Source of the DNA: Paratinospora sagittata
Lineage: Eukaryota > Streptophyta > Magnoliopsida > Ranunculales > Menispermaceae
DNA: 64,000 nucleotides
Direction: 5' to 3'
Assembly (NCBI GenBank): GCA_035771175.1
Contig: CM069603.1
Location: 26,202,286 to 26,266,285 of the forward strand
The notes below the pieces were generated by a model. That model worked only from the letters and a program-made list of their open reading frames with translations. It searched no databases and was not told the origin of the DNA. Shown here one piece after another: positions 46,435-56,815 of this stretch; positions within the stretch are counted from its first letter, which is position 1, and each line of letters begins with the position of its first letter. The translations under genes were made by a program, and so were the position numbers.

Positions 46435-47424
46435 ACCAGTCTGAATCTAGGATGCCCCACTCTGAACACCCTCGGACTGTGCTCCTCCATAAAAATTTCT
46501 CTTTTTTCCCCATTTTCCCTTCTTCCATGGAGTCTGGAACTGTCCCCCAGACTCTGCTTGTGAAGTCTGTTCACCTGGAGCTGCCCGTGTAGACGTACCA
46601 TCAACCCGCTCAGCCAACTCATACTATTTGGCCCTCTGCACCGCTGTGGCAAAATCAGTCATTTTCGTCACAGACAAGGCCTGCCGTATCGCATGCCTTA
46701 GGTTTAAAGAGAACCTCATAATCTTGTCACCCGGAGTCTGAACTAACCCAGGGGCATAAACTGCGAGCTGCCTGAACCTAAGCTCGTATTCCCTGACTAA
46801 CACGGTGCCCTGTACGAGATTCAGAAACTCGAGTTGCTTAGCCTGCCTCTCAGTCTCTGGAACGTAAGCCTGTAAGAACAATCGTTTGAAGGTGTCCCAA
46901 CTTTTCACTGCCCCCTGTATATCCAACACTGAAAGCCACCAGTCCTCTGCATCACTCTCTAGTGTGTGAGCAACACATAGGACCTGAGACTCCTCATCAA
47001 GCTCTAAGGAGCGACTGATCTTCTCGACATTCTTCAGCCAATCTTCGGCCTTCTTCAAGTCAACCCCATCAGTGAATTCCTTAGGCTTTAGCTTCATGAA
47101 CTTCTCTAGCAGTCTGATCCGCCGATCAGTAGGGTTCTCCACAACAATAGGAGCAGGTGTAGGCATAAGCTGAGGTACAACCATCTAAGTTCCTGCCGCC
47201 CCTGCAGCTCCACTAGCCTCGGCCCCACTAGTGCCAGCCTCCTGATGTATTGTCTGAGGAGACTGTCGAGCAAAAGCCTCGACTTGCTGCACCAATGCCT
47301 GTATCTGTGCAGTTTGGGTTGCCATCAAACGACCCTGTGCCTGAATGATCTCTTCCATCCTCCCCATCCGGTCATCATCGGATGGCCCTGTGTGTGGCTG
47401 TCTCAATCTCCCGTTCCTCCTCAT
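46435..47424 (-). pseudogene. Gypsy-A gag capsid region, broken by three TAG codons
   Basis: The start is taken as MRRNGRLRQPH (ATG at 47422-47424). A Gln-rich helix follows (QAQGRLMATQTAQIQALVQQ). The Retrotrans_gag domain reads FMKLKPKEFTDGVDLKKAED, LESDAEDWWLSV, FKRLFLQAYVPETERQAKQL and VREYELRFRQLAVYAPGLV. One frame runs through, with TAG codons at about 47185, 46624 and 46448. The basic segment WKKGKWGKKRNFYGG leads into the knuckle region. Confidence 0.9.
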
Positions 47425-47639
47425 GACACTGAGAAGTAGAAATACGAGCAACCATCACACATTAAAGAATTTAAAACATTAACAAAGCCTCATAACTACC
47501 CATATCATATAATACACACAGAAAATATGATAGTAAGGCTTTTAAGTTTGTTCTTTTAAGCTTTTTAACCACCTAAAGCTCCTACCCAATTCCTAGGTCA
47601 AAGTCATCTAAGTCCAATGCATAGACCAAACCTAGTAAA

Positions 47640-47658
47640 ATCGGGCTCTGATACCAAC
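47640..47658 (-). other. Gypsy-A primer-binding site
   Basis: The minus strand reads GTTGGTATCAGAGCCCGAT right after the 5' LTR, the standard complement of the 3' end of plant initiator methionine tRNA. Confidence 0.9.
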
Positions 47659-50600
47659 TGTGGCGACCCCGCACCCCGAACCACCAACCCCGCTAGGAAT
47701 GGCGTGCGGAATGCCGTAGCGGGATGCCCGGTGTAGGCATCTCAAACCAGTCCTCAACCCTCGTGAGGTGGTTGAGACCCTACGAGCCTTATCCCAAACA
47801 ACGACATAATATAAAAATGTACTAAACAAAACTACCAACCGTATTAATCATCCAAGACAAGAGATGCTTCATAAAAATGAACCATAATTAAAACCATAAT
47901 CCCTACAGTCCATCAAGATGGACATACACATAAAGTCCAAAACTATGGGTACAAAAAAATTGCCATATACCTACATGGTCTATCTAACAAGTCCAAACTC
48001 ACCCATACTACAATGTGGTAAGTGTTATAATTACATAGTCCAAAATACAATACCTCATAATTTAAAACACAGTTCAACCAAAATGCCTATTAACTCACAT
48101 CGAGGCCTTGGATTCTCTCGCCGGCAAGGCCCTCAAGATATGACTACTCTTTTGCCCTTATTCAGGACAGAAGGACCTGAAAGAGGAAAATGAGGGTGAG
48201 CCAACGGTGCCCAGTGAATAGAATTCAAACGTGTTATCAATACTCATCAATAAATATCATGTATGCATGTCAATGTGTTGCATGATTAAAAGCTCATAAC
48301 ATATAGATATCAAGCATTTATAATATGTTCGATCCAAGTAAAAGCTTATCAATTTGGATCCACATTCCACATGCATTGGGGTTACTAGTGCACGTCTATT
48401 TCACCGTACTGTTCTCATCCCCAATCATGTTGATTTGGGGTTACTAGTGCACGTCTATTTCACCGTACTGTTCTCATCCCCAAATATTTCCTTTTTAAAA
48501 CCCTTCTATGACAATGTTAAGTCTCCCTATTAGCCAGATAGATGGGCCCAACAAAAGTCATAAGGTTTTCTCAAATCAATGCATCATTCAGAACATTAGG
48601 ACACATTCATGCTTTCAACATACAACATATATAAGTGATATGATGACATAAAAGATATAATCATAAATGAAGTCTACTCACAACCAAGCCTCGCGAGAGT
48701 ACCTAACCACACACGGACACCAAATCGAATCGACCCAATCAAGATCCTGAAACGTTCATCAATATCCAACCATACATCAATTTCTATGCTCAATCACATA
48801 GACATTACGCATTAACCTTAAATCAGCCCACATATAGACAAGAGGCCTAAATCTCATCTAATCCCATCATTCAACTCAAATCACATGACTTAGGCCTCTA
48901 ATGCATAGTTCTCATTCATAAACCATTCAATTAATTAAAAATACTGAATTTCAATTCCTTAGGCATAAACATGCCCAAATCGAGTCATTTGATCACAAGT
49001 AGGCCTAACCCATGATATGGTCACAACCACCAAATCAGTAGCATAATCAACCCTAATCATGCTTAATTAGACATAAATTGCATCAATTCAATGATTCTAG
49101 GCCAAAAGCATCGAAAGCCCTAAAATATGAAAATTTTCATACTTAGGCCATATTGTCTATTTACACTAGGTCACCATGTTCAGCCATGTATATTACTGAT
49201 TTTGCATCATAGGTTCATCAAAAATGGCAACTAGGTCAACATAGTTGACATGCAAGCTATTCGAAAATGTCTAAGTTCATATTCTAAATTAAGGTATAAT
49301 ACAAACAACCCTACAAATTTTCCATTTAATATTCTGTTGAGATGTATGAAGCTGCCAACAAAAATGTTTAATCACAAAATCAACCGTACAGATTGAAGTA
49401 TATTAAGAGGCAAACCTTCTGTCCAAATATCAGCTCAATCCAACGGTGGACCGAAACGTAAGCATCTTTCATGAACAAGTCTTTAATCAGAAAAATTCTC
49501 CTTTCCTGCTGTTAATACTCGAACTCAGATGACTATATCACACAAACTACCTGACTCACCAACATCTCAACCATTCATAATGCAGCCCGATCGGTTTTAA
49601 TGCACCTTCTCAAATATCATATCCATCCAACGGTAGATTTAGGAGATCTATTGGTTTGATCTAAACTGGGCGAGAAATCAATACTTTTCGACCAGCTTTG
49701 TTTGGGAGGTTATATCTTTCGAACGAAAACTCTAATCAAGATCTCTACTGACCAGAATGAATACCCATAAGATACGAACTTACTGACAAAGTTTGAGCTC
49801 AATCTGACCATATAGAACCAAGATCCAGCTCTTTTATGAAAATGTTGCTGATACTTCCCTCAAAGCAACTTCCTCTTTCTTTCTCTTCTTCTTTCCTCTC
49901 TCTTCTTTTTTCCTTTCCCTCCACTCATCTCACTCTCTAGGACTTCCTTGGAGAAGAGAAGTAAGGCATGAGACACTTGTCCACTCTCATGCACTAACTT
50001 GACATCTGTTGGAGAGGAGAAATGGGGCATGACACACTTGTCCATTTTCATGCACCAACTTGACATGTGTTGGAGAAGAGAAATGGGACATGGGACACTT
50101 GTCCATTCTCATGCACCAACTTGACATGTGTTGGTCTCATGCACCAACTTGACATGTGTTGGTCTCATGCACCAACTTGACATGTGTTGGAGAAGAGAAA
50201 TGGGGCATGAGACACTTGTCCATTCTCATGCACCAACTTGGGGCATGAGACACTTGTCCATTCTCATGCACCAACTTGACATGTGTTGGTCTCATACTAC
50301 TCATACCAACCACATGTACTCTAACCAATCTCATGCTTCCATGTATTTTAAATGTCCAATCCATTTAATACACCAAATTTTCATTCTCATTTATCCTTTT
50401 ATTCAATCAATCCTAACCCATATCAATTCATGGTTTAATGGGCCCATGCATAAATAATAACACATGCATTACACTTTAACTTAACATGACCCATATACAA
50501 TTTATAATGCACATATTTATATACATTATCAAACATCAAATATACAAACATTAAACAAATATTAAACAAGCATCAAACAAACACTAAACATATGAAGGCA

Positions 50601-50668
50601 AACACATAGAGTTTGGGCAAAATATAATTGGGTAATGGGCTAGATGAAATAATTTTCAGGGCGTCACA
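47659..50668 (-). repeat. Gypsy-A 5' LTR (3,010 bp)
   Basis: Begins TGTGGCGACCCC, ends GGGCGTCACA. It is longer than its partner mainly because of an expanded minisatellite (49970-50290). The last ~40 bp of the GC-rich start differ between the two LTRs (TAGGAATGGCGTGCGG here). Confidence 0.93.
49970..50290 (-). repeat. Expanded LTR minisatellite of Gypsy-A
   Basis: The same unit as at 42055-42330. The ACCAACTTGACATGTGTTGG block is present at least five times, twice back to back, and one unit lacks its TGACATGTG part. Confidence 0.8.
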
Positions 50669-50673
50669 TTGCT

Positions 50674-52068
50674 CATCTTCACAACATAAAATACTTTTGA
50701 TTTTGGTACCCATATTGTTTTGGGTCCACGCATGTTAGCATCAATATGAACATTCTTTTCAGTCCATGAATATTTCTTTTTTCTTTACATTGATAACATT
50801 ACATCTTAACATGGTATGACCTTCCTTATGACATTTAGGTATCTTGGTCAGTAGAGTGTTATACTTTTTTTGCTTTGACCCATGTGTATAACCAAATCCA
50901 ACCTTGTCAAAGGCACATTTCTGTGATCCTAACATCATGTCAAATAATTTTTGACTGTTTGTGAACTTAATGACAGTGTTGTTGAGGTTTTCATTCTTCT
51001 TTTTGAGAGTTTCATTGCCATTTTTCCGTTTTTCTAACATTCTTTTGAGTTTCTCATTGTCCATTGATAACTCATCTATTTCTTTATTTTGAAATTCTAT
51101 TTCTTCAAGGGCTTCTTCTAAACTCTTTTTGAGTTTTTCATTTTCTTGACCTCTTTACTAATTCTAAGTTCAAGATCATGCATGTGAGAATCAAGAATAG
51201 TATTTTCATCGAATGGTTCAGATTTTACCTCAGTATTTGCAATGAGGCAAAATGCAGCTTTGTGCTCAAAATCTGTATCACTTTCACTTGAGCTCGTGTC
51301 ATCCCAAGTGGCTTTAAGAACCTTCTTGTCCTTCTTCCTTGAGCTAAGGTTATTCTTAGACTTATTTGGACATTCACTCCTAATATGACCTGATTTGTTA
51401 CAACCGTAACAAATCAACTATACAGGTTTTGCTTCAAGTCTCTTTCCTTTATGAAATTTTGAGCTTGAACTACTTTTTCCCTTTATTCCAATCAATCTAT
51501 TGCACTTCCTAGATAACATGGCTATATCCTCATCTATACTCTCAAGCTTTGAATCATTTTCAGATTCGGTTTCAACGTTAAGAGCTATGGATTTCTTCTC
51601 CTTCTCCTCTACTTTGGTTGGGCATTTCTTATCTTTTAGTTGCATCTCATGAACCATTAATGAACCACATAGTTCATCAAAGGTATACTCAACCAGATTT
51701 TTGGCTTCTTGTATAGCCGTGGCCTTGGGTTCCCAAACTCTAGGTAATCATCTAAAAAACTTCCTAACAATCTCTTCTTGGTCATAACTTCTACCTAAAT
51801 TTTTCATCTCATTCAAGTTTGTTGTAAACCGAGCAATAGCCTCAGCTATGGTTTCAGTTTCTTCCATCCTATAGATCTCATAATTTTCTACTAACGTTTG
51901 AAGTTTTGCCATTTTAACTTGCAAAGTTCCTTCATGGGTGACTTCTAATTTTCCCCATATTTCCTTAGTTGTTTCACACGCACTAACTCTATTAAACTCT
52001 TCAACGGATAAATTACAGAACAAGATATTCACGGCCTGATTGTTTAGCAACTCCTTCTTCTCTTTCGT
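50674..52068 (-). pseudogene. Copia-3 gag, central and C-terminal part, broken
   Basis: Right to left: LLNNQAVNILFCNLSVEEFN and RVSACETTKEIWGKLEV (about 51950-52045), then EAIARFTTNLNEMKNLGRSY (about 51785-51850). The zinc knuckle is CYGCNKSGHIRSECPNK (51368-51414), after a Lys-rich segment. An acidic Ser/Asp linker and a coiled-coil-like stretch follow. The C-terminus QKLFDMMLGSQKCAFDKVGF is at about 50900-50960. Stops and frame changes separate these parts (near 51748, 51418 and 51117). Confidence 0.87.
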
Positions 52069-52073
52069 AGTTC

Positions 52074-53464
52074 TGTCACACCCCTCCTGATTGATCCAAG
52101 ATGAGGTGCGACAGTTGGGGTGTCGAGTGCTCGAACCACTAAATCAGAGTTGCACATACAGAAGCATAGTGGTCCACATCAATGACAATACAACAAAAAC
52201 TATTAAGAAAATTACTATTATATGGAAAACATAGAGTTTGTTAATTATTACATCCCTTTATAACAAAAAGACAAAATAAAGATAAGAAGGGCAAAGCCCC
52301 TACAAAAATACCAAAATAACAAAAAGATGAGTAGTCAAAGGAGATGCGTCTATAAGCTTGAAACCACCACCACCACCATAGTTCAACCGATCTGACGAGA
52401 CCTGGGGAGAGTACATAGACAAAAGTCCCTACATGGACCGGGTTTGGCCATTGCCCCCAGAAGAATTCCAACCTAACCCATCTCAATTCCTTGCAAAGAT
52501 TAGCAACGGGGTGAGCTTAACAGCTCAGTGAGATCAAGTAGGGTAAACAAGGCTTGCATGCATAATAACAAGTATCGAAAACATTCATCAAATAAATATG
52601 CCGCAACAATACAATCAAGCAATGAATGGTGACCACACGGTCTCACAGGCCAGGCTGAATGAAGCTAGCAACCTATGAGCCGAGGCGTCAATGCAAATAA
52701 AACAGTTGAGAGATCTCGTGAGTGACAGTGCTAACTAGTGACAGAGCAACCTCATGGTCTAGCGTAACTACATAGTAACTCATGGATACAATGTCCAACT
52801 TCCTTAATCATGGTCCAACGTAACAACATAACACCTATGATTAATATATATATAATGTTTTTCATAATCCATGGTCCAACGTAACAACGTACAACCCATG
52901 ATTAATATATATAATCTTTATAATAAATAGTCTCATGCATGAAGTCGAGCATGGTAACATATATGACGCATGATACTATGTAATTTTTTTATTAAACAAG
53001 TAACAAATGCAAACCTAGCCTTCATCTCCCACCTTAACACACTTGTAGTGGAGAAACGATTTTTTCTAACTTCTTTAAGTGTGTAGGGGCGCAAGGAAGC
53101 TCAGAGGGTCGAGAAAGAGAGAGCGGGGGAAATGTTGGGTTGAATGAGGAGGGGGGTCACCCTTTATTTATAAGGGTGGCTCCTTGGGGCCGGTCCCTCA
53201 TGGGATCGCTCTTGGGGGCCCCTATGGGGTCCTCCTTGGGGCTGGCCCCTCATGGGGTCGTCCTCGGGGGTCTTTCTTGGGGCTGGACCAGCCCCCCATG
53301 GGAATGGTCCTTTTTTTTTTACCTTCCCACTATGGGGGTCGGTTACTTCTTTCAGAAGAGCCCTAGGGTTATTTCTCCCTTTAGGCTACGTCCACTGTTG
53401 GGTAATTTGTATGGTTTTCAGACAGTTAAATTAGTTTTTCAGTATAAAAGTAAAGAGTGTTACA
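52074..53464 (-). mobile_element. Solo LTR of a TGTCACACC..GTTACA family (1,391 bp)
   Basis: Flanked by AGTTC (52069-52073 and 53465-53469), starts TGTCACACCCCTCC and ends AGTGTTACA. Removing it rejoins Copia-3 gag. Its GCAACGGGGTGAGCTTAA block (52504-52521) is the complement of the one at about 27342, so it belongs to the same broad Gypsy LTR group as the LTR before Gypsy-B. A cluster of GGGGCYGGNCCCTCATGGG-type repeats lies at 53160-53345. Confidence 0.9.
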
Positions 53465-53469
53465 AGTTC

Positions 53470-53683
53470 ACTCATCTATGGACGACAATGCCATTAACTA
53501 GCTTTGTAGGTGTTGGATAGCCATTTGTCACAACGTCCCACATCTTTAGCTCTTGGGCTTTGAGGTAAAACCTAGTTTTTGTTTTTCAATGTAGGTAGTT
53601 GTCAACTTTAAACAAGGGTGGTCTGTTAGTAAAGTTTCCTTCACCTACAATTTGAACATTCTTGGAACTTTTTCCAGCCACAC
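53470..53683 (-). pseudogene. Copia-3 gag N-terminus with a lost start codon
   Basis: Corresponds to the Copia-2 gag start region. The expected ATG is GTG here (53681-53683) followed by GCTGGAAAA. Downstream text is parallel to NRPPLFKVENYSH of Copia-2, then a region equivalent to WDVVTNDYPTPT. Stops occur within it. It is cut on the left by the solo LTR at 52074. Confidence 0.7.
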
Positions 53684-53704
53684 TCAATCAAAGATACTTT
53701 GATG

Positions 53705-53726
53705 GATAACCTACTCTGATACCAAT
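53705..53726 (-). other. Copia-3 primer-binding site
   Basis: The minus strand reads ATTGGTATCAGAGTAGGTTA beside the 5' LTR, complementary to plant initiator methionine tRNA with few changes. Confidence 0.85.
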
Positions 53727-53904
53727 TGTTGGCCCAGATGTGTCTAAGAGGGGGGGTGAATTGGACAATAACAGGGTAATGCCTTTCTTTTAAAACAGTT
53801 AATAATATTAAGTAGGTTATGGCAGTCTACAAAGAAAATGCAATAAGAAACAATATGCAACTGTACACAAAGGATTTATAGTGGTTCGGCCTCGCCTACA
53901 TCTA

Positions 53905-54062
53905 CTACCTAACCTCCCAATTAGGATTTTGTTCAAACTCCACTACCTGATCCTCTTATGGATGAGAATGAAACCGTTATACCTTCTCAACTTACTGGTG
54001 TGAGAAAAGCGTTATATCATGAGCGACACTTGCTCAAACCAAGTGACACATACAGTCACTCA
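53905..54062 (-). repeat. Hairpin array in R/U5 of the Copia-3 5' LTR
   Basis: CTGATCCTC/GAGAATGA-type arms (53944-53970), TTCTCA/TGAGAA around an ACTTACTGGTG loop (about 53982-54006), GAGCGA/TTGCTC (54021-54036) and AGTGAC/GTCACT around ACATACA (54042-54060). It has fewer units than in Copia-2 but the same order. Confidence 0.65.
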
Positions 54063-54417
54063 ATAATATGAAATACAAGTATAGAGTTTGATTCATTTAC
54101 CAATAATCAACGAAATAATTACAGAGCTTTCTTTAAACCCCAGTTGACACTGATTCAGCAGAATATGTATTATGAAGATCGGTTGAAATACTAAAGGTTC
54201 CAAGCTCTTCTTTTCTTCGATGGATTTGAAAAGGATTGGTAATGAGAATCAATAAATCCAAAGAAAACCGTATCAGAGTTTTCACAAAATGATCAAAGTG
54301 TTTATTGCAAAAATTATAGCAGAACTTTAAAAAGTTTTCGCAAAGATAATTCAAATATACTCTGTTGAATATTTTTTAGTTGTGTATCTCGGTTGTTATT
54401 TCAAAAGCTTGAAGTCT

Positions 54418-54430
54418 AGTATATATAAAC
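54418..54430 (-). promoter_or_regulatory. TATA box of the Copia-3 5' LTR
   Basis: GTTTATATATACT on the minus strand. The same site in the left LTR is the place where the Tekay solo LTR inserted (AGTAT duplication). Confidence 0.6.
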
Positions 54431-55313
54431 AATATTTAATTTTGATTTTCAAGAAAATTTTTTGGCTCTTAAATCCATTTCAAATCAAACAGTCAAATTG
54501 TTTCACGAAAATAGATTAATTCAGATAGTGCAACAACACTTGAATCCTTCGTGCTTTCATGAAAATAGAACGTTCAGAAAACAGCACATGCTGACACAAT
54601 TATCAATTTTTTTTATAGTATTGTGTGAGCGTCCTAATAGGGTGTTAGCGCCCTAACTCACAACACACATTTTTTTCGTTTCTGCCTTCGAGGGTGCTCC
54701 TAGATTGTGAGCGTTCTGATGGACTTGAAGATTTTAAAATCCAAAAAGCAATGAAGGTGCTAATTTACGAGCGTGAGCGCACTAGCGCGCGATCAACATC
54801 CTATCATGCTGGTTCAGCACTAAGTGATTGACCATCGCATGAGCGTCCTGATGAGTTGTCAGCACCCTAACGGAGCGCTGAAAACTGATTTTGGATATTT
54901 TTTGATTTTTTCAAAGCTCGATTAATCATTTTTAAGCTCGATAAATTTTGATCAAAATAATCATCAAAAGTGATCAAAACCAAACGAAAATCCTTCAAAA
55001 ACAAATTGATCAAAAACGTTTTCCTTTTGAAACTCATGCAAATATGCAAATATGCATCATAAGTAATATCTGTTGAATCAAGTGACATATGAGATTCTAC
55101 AATCCTAAATGACTCTAAAAACATAAAGATTAAATCTCGAACGATCATGATCTTCAGTCTAATAATGGTCTTGATAGCTCTTCCACCATGCATCATCTAA
55201 CTTGAGCAATCTCCATGCATAATTGGATGTGCAATATATATGAGAATGTGGTTTATGATCATCAAAATATTTTTTCTTGTACAGGACATGTGGGTAATTA
55301 GATTAATAGATAG

Positions 55314-56310
55314 TCAGACCAATCAAATTACAAAGTACAGGAAGCTTCAGCCTATCACCTTTGAGGGCACCCCGGATTCGGACGAGGTACAAAAATGATT
55401 GGATGAGTCTAAAAAGGCTCTCGAGGCTATGGGAGTCTTTGAGGATAAGAGAATTCTACAAGCTTTTTATTAGCTAATTAGAAGAGCTAATAGCTGGTGG
55501 AAGACAGTGAAAGAGGACCCAAGGGTTATTGTTGCAACAATGACTTGGGTGGAATTTGAGTCATTGTTTGTTGAGAAGTACTTTCCTAGTGCAGTCAAGA
55601 AGTAGAAGCGCCAAGAGTTTGCTATGCTGTACTAGGGATCTGTGAAAATGAGAGAATATTTCTCAAAGTTTATAGAATTTTATGTCTTTTCCTTCTTTAC
55701 TGTCTCCACATAACGGGACAAGGCCAAGAAGTTCTTTAACAACCTTCGACCGAACATTCGTTACACCCTTACATTTGTTGAACACAAAAACTATAGAGAG
55801 CTCATGAACATGGCAATGAATTACTAACAGGAGAAGTTAGAGTAGGAGCAGAGGATGGCCGAGGATACCCCTCGAAGGAAAGTGGGTGGCGGCTTTCACC
55901 CAATAGGGCAACTAAAAGAAGCTCTATCAAAATTTTACCTAAGCCTTCCCACCTCCTATTCCAAGTTAAGAATCTTCTACCTTGGCAGCTGAGACCTTGA
56001 ACCTTGACTACCAGGATTATCAGAACCAGCACAAAGGCGGTCATCCAGGCTAAGGAAACCACAAAGATCAAAACATGAGGGCTAGTGGTCAGCAATACTG
56101 GCAAGATCAGCAGCATTAGAACCAACAACAACAAGTGCCTTACCACAAAAGGCCTTGTGGGCAAACTGACAACATGAAAAGGTTCTTACCACAACAACCT
56201 CAAGCAAAGTACAAAGTCCCGGCTACACCGATTCAGCAAGCACCACCAGCTGCACCTAACCAATCCAGACAGAACCAGCAAAACTAGGGGTCGAGACAAC
56301 AGGGACAAGC
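55314..56310 (+). pseudogene. Gypsy-B gag, main part, broken
   Basis: Continues from 30721 after Copia-3. It reads FEGTPDSDEVQK, ESKKALEAMGVFEDKRI, ANSWWKTVKEDP, MTWVEFESLFVEKYFPSAVK and FFNNLRPNIRYTLTF, i.e. a Retrotrans_gag capsid domain. A Gln/Asn-rich tail with CG-QTDN (about 56150-56175) may be what is left of the knuckle. In-frame stops are frequent, and many are TAG where CAG is expected (for example 55471, 55603 and 55634). Confidence 0.8.
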
Positions 56311-56815
56311 CTATGCTATGGCACAAAAACTCCTCCCGGATAACAATGTGGTAGAAGGTACATTTCTCATTTTTAATACAATGGCTCGTGTATTGTTTGA
56401 TTCAAGTTTCACCCATTCCTTTATATCCTCATCAGTGGTAAAACAACTTGGGTTGCATTTAAAAATAACAACTATCACTATCTATGTCTTGACATCGATA
56501 GGACTAGGCACTGACATTAATTAGAAATACTCTACATGTGAACTTAGATTGTCAGGGCAGGTCATCCAAGCCGATCTCTTGGTCATGGACATAGAAGATT
56601 TCGATATCATACTCGGCATGGATTGGTTTGCTCCATTAAATGCCAATATTGATTGCTTGAAGAAGCAAGTCTAGTTAACCTTACCCTCAGGGGAGATCCT
56701 CAAGATTCAGGGAACCTAGAAATTGACCCCATCAGGACCCCTTCATAAAATTCTGGGGCACCCTATTCGACATAAGAATCTAAACATCTCATCCTTCATA
56801 GGACCATTAGACTCA
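56311..56815 (+). pseudogene. Gypsy-B aspartic protease, broken
   Basis: VVEGTFLIFNTMARVLFDSS (56350-56410) is the protease start, with the usual DSG reading DSS. SFISSSVVKQLGLHLK and MDIEDFDIILGMDWFAPLNA (56585-56642) follow, and the IILGMDW motif is well kept. Stops occur at about 56522 and 56672. It is cut by an LTR-like insertion near 56816. The RT start appears at 63786 beyond the CACTA element. Confidence 0.82.

Larger units (their letters stand above)
39762..50668 (-). mobile_element. Gypsy-A: complete Tekay/Del chromovirus nested in Copia-3
   Basis: Both LTRs are present: left 39762-42689 (3' LTR) and right 47659-50668 (5' LTR). Flanks are ATGCT (39757-39761) and TTGCT (50669-50673), a duplication with one change. 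The Copia-3 protease text joins when the element is removed. PBS, gag, protease, RT, RNase H, integrase, a chromodomain-like tail and PPT are in the expected order on the minus strand. Eleven in-frame stops and at least one frameshift make it non-autonomous. Confidence 0.95.
30722..55308 (-). mobile_element. Copia-3: SIRE-type retrotransposon with four nested insertions
   Basis: Outer ends are TGTTGGCCCAGATG (30722) and GATTAATA (55308, last CA changed to TA). GATAG flanks both sides (30717-30721 and 55309-55313). The 3' LTR is on the left, the 5' LTR on the right, and gag-pol reads on the minus strand. Insertions inside: a solo Tekay LTR at 31421-33881, a solo LTR at 37316-38904, the complete Gypsy-A at 39762-50668 and a solo LTR at 52074-53464. 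Taking these out leaves about 8.2 kb. Coding parts carry stops, a mutated start codon and a changed RT active site. Confidence 0.93.
53727..55308 (-). repeat. Copia-3 5' LTR (1,582 bp)
   Basis: Starts TGTTGGCCCAGATGTG and ends GATTAATA. In the element's direction it has the AGCGTCCT-type array (54890 back to 54625), a TATA box (54418-54430), then hairpins (54062 back to 53905). It is uninterrupted and can serve as the reference for the damaged left copy. Confidence 0.92.
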
